In this document: one piece after another, positions 31,615 to 39,800 of the stretch | How positions within the stretch are numbered: the first letter of the stretch is position 1 | Layout of the letters: every line of letters begins with the position of its first letter | Assembly: GCA_015257455.1 (NCBI GenBank) | Contig: JABZKD010000001.1 | Span: 62,001 to 126,000 of the forward strand | From: Nanosynbacter sp. | GTDB lineage: Bacteria; Patescibacteriota; Saccharimonadia; Saccharimonadales; Saccharimonadaceae | DNA length: 64,000 nt | Direction: 5' to 3' | Notes under the pieces: generated by a model | Told to the model about the DNA's origin: nothing | Seen by the model: the letters and a program-made list of their open reading frames with translations, nothing else | The model's database searches: none | Position numbers and translations under genes: made by a program

Positions 31615-34503
31615 GTGTCAAAGCGAGGAATTAGACATGCCATCAGTGGTAGGTCGGTTTTTAATATATTATCAATCTTTTTAGTCAGCACTTTATTTTG
31701 CTTGCTTCATTACGAAAGTACCCATGCCTCAACTGCTTCACTTGGCATGCCTGGCGAGGTTAAAGTCGAAACCGATTTTTCAACTGGAAATAGAATGGAG
31801 TTTTCCAAATCCATCAATATTACCGTTAATACCAATAGCCCATTAGGGTACAAATTACTTTTTAGTAGCGACAGCGAAGATAGTTCACTAGTGAGTAATG
31901 ACCCAAAGAACAATTACACTATTCCTTCCGTCTATGGTTCTGATCATGTACTTTCTAGAGATATGCATAACCAGTACGGTTATAACGTCAAAGACACCGA
32001 CGACCAAATTTACCAACAAATCCCAAGCCTCAGTAGTCCGCTCAAAATCAAGCAAGTCAAAGATCCACTTACTGCCGCCGATACTATAAAATTCAACCTC
32101 GGCTTCGAACTCGAATCTTCCGCTCAGCCTGGCGAATATCACCGCAATCTCGTTTTCACTCTCCTAGCCGAAGATCAAGCTTCTATCCAATTAGTTGATG
32201 GTATCGAAATTAATAAGGCTATCAAAAAAGCTGTCGGCATCACCGACACCAGCTATCTCGATAATCCGCTTACCACCACCCCAGACGATCCATGGCCAGA
32301 GGTTAATATTACCGTAGGTAGAAATAAATGTAGTGATAATATCACCAAAGAACGCACCTCGGTTATCTCTCTGCCAGATTCCGACGCCGAAGTTTATCTC
32401 GGTGGCTATCGTAGTAGCTGGGATAATATCTGCATTTGGAGTAATGCCACGGAATTAGTTTTTCCAGAGGACCTCTCTTATATGTATGCTGGACTTGGTG
32501 GAATAGATAGTAGTGTGAATTTTAATTTTGCCGATGGTCGCAGCAAATCTACACTCAATTTTAAGAAAGTCAAAAATCTCGACCATCTATTTCAGAATAC
32601 TATTGGATATAACAATGGCTCCTTCGAGGCCTCCAGTCTCTTTGAATATCTCAAAGATTCCCCGATCGAAAGCGCCGAATCTATCTTCGAAAATTCCACA
32701 GTCCAAGCTGTTGAGAAATTCACCAATGTAGCAAATCGCGCTAAAAATCTCGCCTATGCTTTTCGCAATACAAAATCTTTGGGTCAGGTTAATTTTTCCG
32801 ATTGGACTATCGGTGAAGCCGAAAACACTCAATCTATGTTTGAAGGTAGTGGTATCGGTCAAGCTATCCTAAGCAACGCTACTTTCGCCAAAACCAAAAA
32901 TACCGAAAAAATGTTTAAAGACACTCAAAGCTCTTCGAGTATTCAGCTGCCAAAGGCCGTTTTTGATGAAACCACGAATACTAATAGTATGTTCATGAAC
33001 AGCACATCGGTCAAAATTCTTCTGCCCCTAGCAACTTTTGCCAAATCCACTGACGCAGGCTCCATGTTTGAAAAAATACCATTAACCGAATTTGATCTCT
33101 CTAGTGCCACCCTTGCTAGTGCTACCAATTTTAATAACTTCTTCAAAGAGAGTGGCTACTACACTCTGGCTGTCAATTTACCGAAATTATCCCTCGCCTC
33201 CGCGGAAAATCTTTCTAGTATGTTCCAAAAATCTGAAATCGGTAAACTCACTCTCAATGAAGCATCCATGGGCGGCAATCACATTACTGATATGTCGAGC
33301 ATGTTTCAAGATTGCGCCAGTCTCGAGGAAATTGATCTTCACAATATCACCACTGGACCACTAGAAAATATCGCCAGTATGTTTAAGCACCTTCCATATA
33401 TTAAAAAAATCGTTCTACCAAGTATCTTTAACACCGCGAATGTTACAGACTTTAGTTCATTTCTCTCTGATAGTATTAAGCTCGCCACTTTAGAAAACGG
33501 CGATAAAATTAAACTAACCAGCGCCACCAATACTAGCCACATGTTCTATAATTTACCCTCACTCGATCTCAAAGATTTTATCGAACATATCGAATCTGAA
33601 AACATCACCGATGCATCATACATGTTCTATCGAACCAAGTCTAGTCAGAATATTATTTTTCCTATCACCTTTAAAACTCACAATATTTCCAATATGCAAG
33701 GTATGTTCAACGGGTTCATGACTCCTTCACTCGATATTTCTAATATGAGCTTTGATAGTGCCACTACCATGGAAGAAATGCTGAGTGGAATAACTATCGA
33801 TAGTAATGAGATAAGCCTAAATGACTACAACTACTCCGCCAAACAAATTATTTGGCCAACTGGCACTATTAATGCGCCAAATCTCACCTCACTGCGCGGC
33901 CTCTATAAAGGACATCACTATTTAACTCAAGCTATTTTTCCAAAATTAAACACCACGGTTCTTACTGACCTTAGCTTCATCTTTAGTAACTTTACCAATT
34001 CACTCACCAAGCTGGATCTCACCGGACTTGATACTTCACATGTTGAAACTGTCGAAAGTATGTTCGCTGGTACTCAATTTACTCTAAACGTCCCAACCAA
34101 AATTTCCTTCGACACCTCTAGTGTTCGCAATATGCATAATATGTTTTACTATGCTAGGTCCAGTGACGGACTGTTAGATCTCAGTGACCTTGATGTTTCC
34201 AATGTCACCGATATGTCTAATCTTATATATTACACCTGGCTAGTCACCGTCGACCTTACTGGCTGGGATACTAGAAATGTCACCGATATGACTGAAATGT
34301 TCTATGACAGTAACTACATTACGACCATCTATGCTTCCGAAAGTTTTGTCACTACCAATGTCACAAAGTCAGATAGAATCTTCTATATGGATTATGGTGG
34401 GGCTTTCGTTGGCGGTAACGGCACAGCCTTTACTGGAAGCGAAGATATCACTTACGCTCGCATCGATAAACCAGGTAAGCCAGGGTTCTTTACCAAAAAA
34501 TAA
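31615..34503 (+). CDS. BspA-like leucine-rich surface protein (DUF285 repeats)
   Basis: 962 residues, GTG start after GGGAGAG. Signal peptide 1-40 with a likely cleavage after THA. A strand-rich N-terminal domain (to ~190) is shared with the 34623 protein (TNSPLGYKLLFSSDS beside TDSPTGYKLFLSSDS). The remainder is BspA/DUF285 repeats with MSSMFQ, VTDMSN and FDTSSVRNM cores. The end, TIYASESFVTTNVT .. ITYARIDKPGKPGFFTKK, is the standard BspA C-terminal cap. No LPxTG and no C-terminal membrane helix, so it is secreted or held by other means. Likely an adhesin. Confidence 0.9.
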   Translation: MSKRGIRHAISGRSVFNILSIFLVSTLFCLLHYESTHASTASLGMPGEVKVETDFSTGNRMEFSKSINITVNTNSPLGYKLLFSSDSEDSSLVSNDPKNNYTIPSVYGSDHVLSRDMHNQYGYNVKDTDDQIYQQIPSLSSPLKIKQVKDPLTAADTIKFNLGFELESSAQPGEYHRNLVFTLLAEDQASIQLVDGIEINKAIKKAVGITDTSYLDNPLTTTPDDPWPEVNITVGRNKCSDNITKERTSVISLPDSDAEVYLGGYRSSWDNICIWSNATELVFPEDLSYMYAGLGGIDSSVNFNFADGRSKSTLNFKKVKNLDHLFQNTIGYNNGSFEASSLFEYLKDSPIESAESIFENSTVQAVEKFTNVANRAKNLAYAFRNTKSLGQVNFSDWTIGEAENTQSMFEGSGIGQAILSNATFAKTKNTEKMFKDTQSSSSIQLPKAVFDETTNTNSMFMNSTSVKILLPLATFAKSTDAGSMFEKIPLTEFDLSSATLASATNFNNFFKESGYYTLAVNLPKLSLASAENLSSMFQKSEIGKLTLNEASMGGNHITDMSSMFQDCASLEEIDLHNITTGPLENIASMFKHLPYIKKIVLPSIFNTANVTDFSSFLSDSIKLATLENGDKIKLTSATNTSHMFYNLPSLDLKDFIEHIESENITDASYMFYRTKSSQNIIFPITFKTHNISNMQGMFNGFMTPSLDISNMSFDSATTMEEMLSGITIDSNEISLNDYNYSAKQIIWPTGTINAPNLTSLRGLYKGHHYLTQAIFPKLNTTVLTDLSFIFSNFTNSLTKLDLTGLDTSHVETVESMFAGTQFTLNVPTKISFDTSSVRNMHNMFYYARSSDGLLDLSDLDVSNVTDMSNLIYYTWLVTVDLTGWDTRNVTDMTEMFYDSNYITTIYASESFVTTNVTKSDRIFYMDYGGAFVGGNGTAFTGSEDITYARIDKPGKPGFFTKK

Positions 34504-34537
34504 ACATCCAAAACCTCCAATTTTCCTCTTCCACTCA

Positions 34538-34595
34538 TTATTCCATTTATGCTAAAATAGTAGTGTTAAGAATAAGCTTATGCTAGCTATAAGCT
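34538..34595 (+). promoter_or_regulatory. BspA promoter and 5' hairpin (34623 gene)
   Basis: The same 19-mer TTATTCCATTTATGCTAAA (34538-34556) with -10 TAAAAT, then the hairpin AGCTTAT/ATAAGCT (34575-34581, 34589-34595) and ribosome binding site GGAGG. Confidence 0.65.
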
Positions 34596-34622
34596 AGACA
34601 AGCTAATAAATTGGAGGTTTAA

Positions 34623-37382
34623 GTGACCAAACTGCGAACTCACGGAAACGTTTTTTGTGAGATATGTCGAAAGCTAGCACTCGCCACTTTTGTTGGTATC
34701 TTTTTCCTCATCTCCTACACTCAGAACACTTTTGCCGATTCTGCCTCCATTACCGTGCCAAGCAGTGTCAGTATTTCTGTCGACACTAATCTTCAGGCAC
34801 GTACCGAAGTGACAAAAACTATCGATATGAGCGTCAATACCGACAGCCCGACCGGCTATAAACTTTTCCTCAGCAGCGATAGCGCCGAGACCAGTCTCGT
34901 CAGTGCTAATGGTAATCCTTTCAAAATTAATTCCACCTCTGGTACCAATAATGATTTAGCCACTGAGATGAATAATCAATACGGTTATAATACTGAGACC
35001 ACCGATAATAAACGCTATAGTTACATCCCAAATCTTAGCAACCCAGTCAAGATTCGTTCCTCTTTCACTCAGCTCACCGCCGCGGATAATTTCAAGTTCA
35101 ACCTAGGTTTTGCTTTACGCAATAATATCCCGGCTGACACCTATCAACGTAAACTTATTTTTACCCTAATCTCCGAAGGGGAAGCGAACGCTACATTAGT
35201 TAATGGCCCTGAACTCAATAAGGCCCTCAAAAAAGCTCTCGGTATCACCGATCAAAGTTATTTTGATGACCCGCTCAAGCAAATTTCCGCCGCTGGCACT
35301 TTTTATCCAGATTTTAATATCGAAATTGGCAAAAATAAATGTCATGAAAATATTACGCCTGCACGCACCACCCTAATTTCTACTCCCGATTCTGATGTGC
35401 CGGTCTATCTTGGTGGATATCGCAGTTCTTGGGATAAATTCTGCATCTGGTCCCCAGCCACCAAGGTTGTATTTCCAGAAGACATTTCCTACATGTTTGC
35501 TGGCCTCACTGGCACCACCGAAGAGATGGGTTTCACTTTCCGCGATGATCGCGACATCAATATGCTTGATTTTTCCAAAATTAAAAATGCTTCTCACCTA
35601 TTCCAAAAAACTCTCGGTTATTACGGTAATAAATTCAAAGCCGATGGCTTCACCAAATATCTCAGCCGCGCTGAAGTCGAAAATATCGAATCACTCTACG
35701 AAGATTCCGGCATTGCCGCCATCGTTGACACCTCTTTTATGTCTAAGGCTAAGAATATCGCCAATGTTTTCAAGAACGCCAAATATCTCGAGTCCGCCGA
35801 CCTTTCCACTTGGACTATTTCTGATATGGAAGATGCCTCTTCAATTTTTGAGGGTTCCATGCTTAAAAATATCGACCTCAGTAATTCCACCTTCGAAAAC
35901 ACTGAAAATACCCGAAATATGTTCAAGAATTCCGCCGCTACTACGATTAATCTCAGTAAAGCCACTTTCAACAATGTCGAAAATGCCAGTGGTATGTTCG
36001 AAAATGCTAGAGCCTCCACCATTTCCATGCCTGAAGCGACTTTCGCTAAGACCACCGATTTTTCCAATATGTTCAAGGGTGCCACTAGTGCTAGCAGTAT
36101 CGATCTTTCCAAAATCACCTTCTCCGCTGCCACCAATCTTTCTGGCATGTTCCAAGACACTTCGGCCGAACAACTAGTTTTAAATAACACTAACCTTGCC
36201 GGCAATAATATTACCGATATGTCTTTCATGTTTAAAAACAGTAAGGTCAAAAATATCGATCTCGGCAGCATGCAAACTGGCCCACTCACCTCGATTGTGG
36301 GTATGTTTAAAAATACTAATAATCTCGAAACTATTACTCTCCCTTCTGTCTTCAATACTTCAAATATTACCGATATGAGCTCGCTCTTCGAGAATAACAT
36401 CAAGCTAAATACTATCAATAATTTAGCCAACCTCGACACTACCAATGTTCGAAATATGAGCCGTATGTTTGCCAGTGATTTTTATCTCCCGATGCAAAAC
36501 ATCATTCCAAATCTTCGCGCCAATAAGGTTGAAGATACCTCATATATGTTCTACGGTACGCGTGCCACTAGTCCGGTTACTTTCCCAGCTACCTTTAATA
36601 CTGAAAATCTCACCGATATGAGCTATATGTTCGTAGGTTTCACTGTGCCAAGCCTTGATATCTCCAATTTCAAGCTCGGTAATGTCACCACTATGGAAGG
36701 CACCTTCAGTTCTGAGTCGAAAACCACCGCGGTTGGTCCAATCACTTGGCCATCTGGGCAAATTAATATGCCACGCCTCACTACCATGCGCGCTCTTTTT
36801 AAATTTAATACCGCACAAAATCAAATTGTCTTACCGACCTTCAAGACCCCAGCCCTCACCGACACTAGCTATATGTTCTACGGCATCGGCAAAATCGACA
36901 AAATCGATAATATCAATAGCCTCGATACCGCCAATGTCACCACCATGGAAGGTATGTTTGCATACAATGACACCAGTCTGATGAAAGGCGAAAATGTTAA
37001 ATTTGAATTTAACACTGGCAAGGTCAAGAATATGAACTTAATGTTTAAGAATTCTTATGTCAACTATCTCGACCTCAGCTCCTTCGATACTAGAAGTTTA
37101 GTTACCGCCGTCAGTACCTTCGACTACACCTGGATCAAAATTCTCGACCTCACCAACTGGGATACTCGCAACCTTGAAGATGTCACCTCAATGTTTAGTG
37201 GCTCTACCTGGCTCGTAACTATCTATGCCTCTGAAAGTTTCGTCACCACCAAGGTTACCGCCTCTAATGATATCTTCTATAGCGTCACCTACGATCTCGG
37301 TTCTGGAGCTATCGGAAATAGCATCACCTATGCTCGCATCGGTGCCCCAGGCGCACCAGGTGCCTTTACTAAGAAAACATAA
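34623..37382 (+). CDS. BspA-like leucine-rich surface protein (DUF285 repeats)
   Basis: 919 residues, GTG start 7 nt after GGAGG. Signal peptide 1-39 (cleavage after TFA likely). Tandem paralogue of the 31615 protein along its whole length: shared N-terminal domain, the block NKALKKALGITDQSYFDDPL, YLGGYRSSWD, repeats of ITDMSFMF type, and a C-terminal cap ending ITYARIGAPGAPGAFTKKT. The two genes arose by duplication. The repeats differ enough to suggest divergence in binding specificity. No cell-wall sorting signal is visible. Confidence 0.9.
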   Translation: MTKLRTHGNVFCEICRKLALATFVGIFFLISYTQNTFADSASITVPSSVSISVDTNLQARTEVTKTIDMSVNTDSPTGYKLFLSSDSAETSLVSANGNPFKINSTSGTNNDLATEMNNQYGYNTETTDNKRYSYIPNLSNPVKIRSSFTQLTAADNFKFNLGFALRNNIPADTYQRKLIFTLISEGEANATLVNGPELNKALKKALGITDQSYFDDPLKQISAAGTFYPDFNIEIGKNKCHENITPARTTLISTPDSDVPVYLGGYRSSWDKFCIWSPATKVVFPEDISYMFAGLTGTTEEMGFTFRDDRDINMLDFSKIKNASHLFQKTLGYYGNKFKADGFTKYLSRAEVENIESLYEDSGIAAIVDTSFMSKAKNIANVFKNAKYLESADLSTWTISDMEDASSIFEGSMLKNIDLSNSTFENTENTRNMFKNSAATTINLSKATFNNVENASGMFENARASTISMPEATFAKTTDFSNMFKGATSASSIDLSKITFSAATNLSGMFQDTSAEQLVLNNTNLAGNNITDMSFMFKNSKVKNIDLGSMQTGPLTSIVGMFKNTNNLETITLPSVFNTSNITDMSSLFENNIKLNTINNLANLDTTNVRNMSRMFASDFYLPMQNIIPNLRANKVEDTSYMFYGTRATSPVTFPATFNTENLTDMSYMFVGFTVPSLDISNFKLGNVTTMEGTFSSESKTTAVGPITWPSGQINMPRLTTMRALFKFNTAQNQIVLPTFKTPALTDTSYMFYGIGKIDKIDNINSLDTANVTTMEGMFAYNDTSLMKGENVKFEFNTGKVKNMNLMFKNSYVNYLDLSSFDTRSLVTAVSTFDYTWIKILDLTNWDTRNLEDVTSMFSGSTWLVTIYASESFVTTKVTASNDIFYSVTYDLGSGAIGNSITYARIGAPGAPGAFTKKT

Positions 37383-37385
37383 GCT

Positions 37386-37414
37386 AAAATACCCCATAAC
37401 ATCTGGGGTATTTT
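37386..37414 (+). terminator. Terminator of the 34623 gene
   Basis: Perfect 10-bp stem AAAATACCCC / GGGGTATTTT, 9-nt loop. Confidence 0.85.
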
Positions 37415-37443
37415 CTTATTTTCTGTAGAAATATGTAACAAAA

Positions 37444-37527
37444 ATCAACTATTCACTCATCATTCAGGAGTTAGCCATAAAAAACATCAACTATTCACTC
37501 ATTCTTAAAAAATAAGCCATAAAAAAT
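37444..37527. repeat. Two 42-bp tandem repeat units
   Basis: Units 37444-37485 and 37486-37527 both begin ATCAACTATTCACTCAT and end GCCATAAAAAA; the middle differs. They lie between the convergent BspA and rplL genes. Confidence 0.75.
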
Positions 37528-37551
37528 ATCCCACCAATGTGGGATATTTTT
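37522..37551. terminator. Bidirectional terminator, end of rplJ-rplL
   Basis: Perfect 13-bp stem AAAAATATCCCAC / GTGGGATATTTTT, loop CAAT. Confidence 0.9.
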
Positions 37552-37579
37552 GATAAATTCGTAAACTTCAGAGTTTTAA

Positions 37580-37951
37580 TTAAGCTAATTCGATGACAGC
37601 ACCAGCTTCTTCGAGAGTTTTCTTCAAAGCTTCAGCTTCGTCTTTCTTAACGTTTTCTTTTACGGTTGAAGGAGCACCATCAACGAGGGCTTTAGCTTCA
37701 CCAAGACCAAGACCGGTAGCTTCTTTAACAGCCTTGATAACAGCGATCTTCTGAGCGCCAGCGTCTTTAAGAACGACGTTAAATTCAGATTTGCCTTCTT
37801 CTTCGGCAGCAGCGGCAGGAGCAGCAGCAACAGCAACAGCGGCAGCAGCTGGTTCGATACCGTATTCATCTTTGAGAGTATTTTTGAGTTCGTTTACTTC
37901 AAGAACAGTAAGATTTACTAATTCTTCAGCAAGTTTTTTAATATCAGCCAT
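37580..37951 (-). CDS. rplL: Ribosomal protein bL12 (L7/L12)
   Basis: 123 residues. N-terminal dimerisation part ([17 protein letters not shown]), an alanine-rich hinge (about 40-52) and a conserved C-terminal domain ([41 protein letters not shown]). It is the multi-copy stalk protein that recruits translation factors. AAAGG precedes the ATG on the minus strand. Downstream partner of rplJ. Confidence 0.97.
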   Translation of the reverse strand: MADIKKLAEELVNLTVLEVNELKNTLKDEYGIEPAAAAVAVAAAPAAAAEEEGKSEFNVVLKDAGAQKIAVIKAVKEATGLGLGEAKALVDGAPSTVKENVKKDEAEALKKTLEEAGAVIELA

Positions 37952-37996
37952 ATTAGACCTTTCGAAAAATTAAATTTGTTATTAATAGTACACTTG

Positions 37997-38512
37997 TTAC
38001 TTGTTTTCTAAGCCAGAAACAATTCCGGAAAGACCACCAGCGAGAGCTGAGATGGAATCGTTGACTGGGGAAAGCAATTGAGCCACCACCTGGGCGACCA
38101 ATTCGTTCTTGGAAGGAAGAGATGCAAGAGCATTGATCTCTGCAGTATCCAAGGCGTTGCCAGTTTCAGAAAAACCACCCAAAAGCTCGAAAGCTTTGTG
38201 GGTCTTACCAAACTCTGCCAAAATTTTAGCAGGAGCGATTTCGTCGGTATCAGAAATAGCATAAACTAATTGACCAGTGAGGTGAGTAGTGTCGGTGTCT
38301 TTGTAGACAGCGATTTCATTCATCGCAACACGAACCAAGCGGTTCTTTACGATTTTGATTTTCACACCCTGCTCACGAGCACTGTGACGCAACTCTTCGA
38401 GTTCAGCCACAGACAAACCTTGATAGTTTGCATAAGCGGTAAGTTTAGCTTCTGATAAAAGCTTAGTTAAATCTGCAACCAATGTATTCTTTTTATCTTT
38501 AGAAATTGCCAT
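37997..38512 (-). CDS. rplJ: Ribosomal protein uL10
   Basis: 171 residues. LTAYANYQGLSVAELEELR, KIVKNRLVRVAM and LTGQLVYAISDTDE are conserved uL10 features; the C-terminal helix binds bL12 dimers. It anchors the stalk on 23S rRNA. It is separated from rplL by 45 nt and preceded by a structured leader. Confidence 0.96.
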   Translation of the reverse strand: MAISKDKKNTLVADLTKLLSEAKLTAYANYQGLSVAELEELRHSAREQGVKIKIVKNRLVRVAMNEIAVYKDTDTTHLTGQLVYAISDTDEIAPAKILAEFGKTHKAFELLGGFSETGNALDTAEINALASLPSKNELVAQVVAQLLSPVNDSISALAGGLSGIVSGLENK

Positions 38513-38570
38513 AAAAAGTTCCCTTGATTGTTAAATTTTTTATTAAAAAGTTTACGAATTTTTAATTTTC

Positions 38571-38644
38571 GTTACCAGAAAAATTAATTAGAAGATTTTC
38601 CTCGGTGACTTTATTAAGATTACTCCGTCACTGTCTTTGGTAAC
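38571..38644 (-). promoter_or_regulatory. Ribosomal protein L10 leader
   Basis: On the minus strand GTTACC..GGTAAC closes the element; inside are CAAAGACAGTGAC and GTCACCGAGG, the typical arms of the L10 leader (..GACAG.. and ..CCGAGG). In other bacteria uL10-bL12 binds this RNA and represses rplJ-rplL. Confidence 0.75.
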
Positions 38645-38651
38645 TTCCTAC

Positions 38652-38680
38652 ATTATATCAGAGAGAAGGGAAAAATGCAA
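38652..38680 (-). promoter_or_regulatory. Promoter of rplJ-rplL
   Basis: Minus strand TTGCAT, 17-bp spacer, TATAAT (38652-38657), just before the L10 leader and just past the rlmH stop. Confidence 0.75.
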
Positions 38681-38696
38681 ACCACTGCCACTGATT

Positions 38697-39128
38697 TTAT
38701 TCGTGATGATATTTTCCACCATGTAAAATTTCTTGTGTGCGATAGATCTGTTCCACCAGCATCACTCGCATTAGTTGGTGGGGGAAGACCAAATTCGAAA
38801 AACTCCAGACCACATCAGATTTTTTCCTCACTTCTTCTGTCACACCATACGCCCCACCGATAATTAAGACAATTTCTTTCCCAAAATTAAACTCGCGTGA
38901 CATAATTTCCGCAATTTGACCATTCTTGAAATTTACTCCACGCTCATCCAAAAGTATTACGTACTCTCGCCACGTGAACGGCCAGTTAGCTAGATACTCA
39001 TCAAGTTTTTTCTCTTCCAAAAACTGCCACTTGACATCAAACGGCTTCTTTAAGCGCTTTTCATATTCCGAAATCATGCTCACAATCTCTGGAATATGCT
39101 TCTTGCCACCAGCTATAATTTTAATCAT
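38697..39128 (-). CDS. rlmH: 23S rRNA pseudouridine-1915 N3-methyltransferase RlmH
   Basis: 143 residues from MIKIIAGGKK; TATGAT stands 6 nt before this ATG, so the leaderless start is preferred over the upstream in-frame ATG. SPOUT-type landmarks: LLDERG, IVLIIGGAYGVTEEV, FSNLVFPHQLMRVMLVEQIYR and the C-terminal YHHE. It methylates pseudouridine 1915 in helix 69 of 23S rRNA on the assembled ribosome. Confidence 0.95.
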   Translation of the reverse strand: MIKIIAGGKKHIPEIVSMISEYEKRLKKPFDVKWQFLEEKKLDEYLANWPFTWREYVILLDERGVNFKNGQIAEIMSREFNFGKEIVLIIGGAYGVTEEVRKKSDVVWSFSNLVFPHQLMRVMLVEQIYRTQEILHGGKYHHE

Positions 39129-39213
39129 AATTCTATCATAAACGATTTTTCCAAAAATAGCATTTTTTAACATAATTTCTCCATAAAGTCCACTAATTTT
39201 AACCTTATCTTTC

Positions 39214-39242
39214 TTGACATTTTCCTAAAAAGGCCGTACGAT
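39214..39242 (+). promoter_or_regulatory. Promoter for 39280-dnaX-dnaB genes
   Basis: TTGACA, 17-bp spacer, TACGAT. Confidence 0.7.
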
Positions 39243-39279
39243 TAGAGTGATATTTATTAAACAGACAGGATGCGAGGTG

Positions 39280-39798
39280 ATGTCTGAATTACCAGAAAAA
39301 CAAATAAAACGACTCCGTTCTCTTATTCAAGAAGCAGAAACTAATTTGGCCGCCGCCAAAGAACTTTTGATTTCAATGCTCGGAGACGGGGAAACCATTA
39401 CTACTCCGAGAGAAGTAGTTATTAGTAATAACGAAGGCAAGATTATCGAAGGTGTCTTTGACGGCCAAATTATGATTGACCAAGACGGTAAGAATTACCC
39501 AGTTCCAGCCAACTACGCCAGTAAGTCCAAGCTTGTCGAAGGCGACATTATGAAGCTCACTATTACGAAGGAAGGTAAATTCCTTTACAAGCAAATCGGA
39601 CCAGTCGAACGTAAGACCGTGATCGGTACTTTGATTCGCCATGACGACAAATATTTTGTCGAAGTTAATGGTCGCGAATACGAAATTCTTTATGCATCGG
39701 TAACCTATTTCCGTCTCAAAGAAGGTTCTCAGGTTTCAGTAGTCATTCCAGCGAACAACGATGACGCCAATTGGGCTGCCGTCGAGGCGTCGCTCTAA
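39280..39798 (+). CDS. Unrecognised protein upstream of dnaX
   Basis: 172 residues; start at MSELPEKQIK with GCGAGGTG before it. Residues 1-40 are a helix likely to form a coiled coil (RLRSLIQEAETNLAAAKELL). The rest is beta-rich, with EGVFDGQIMIDQDGKNYPVP, SKLVEGDIMKLTI and a second similar block (VIGTLIRHDDKYFVEVNG, LKEGSQVSVVIP), suggesting two related small barrels such as OB-like or KOW-like folds. The stop is 2 nt before dnaX, so it is cotranscribed with replication genes. A nucleic-acid role is inference only. Confidence 0.65.
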   Translation: MSELPEKQIKRLRSLIQEAETNLAAAKELLISMLGDGETITTPREVVISNNEGKIIEGVFDGQIMIDQDGKNYPVPANYASKSKLVEGDIMKLTITKEGKFLYKQIGPVERKTVIGTLIRHDDKYFVEVNGREYEILYASVTYFRLKEGSQVSVVIPANNDDANWAAVEASL

Positions 39799-39800
39799 AT

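Noticed and set aside
31615..37382. Cell-wall sorting signals in the BspA-like proteins
   Set aside because: The C-termini end in PGKPGFFTKK and PGAPGAFTKKT caps without LPxTG, membrane helix or basic tail.
38675..38863. Short reading frame opposite rlmH
   Set aside because: It overlaps the rplJ promoter and lies antisense to conserved rlmH codons.
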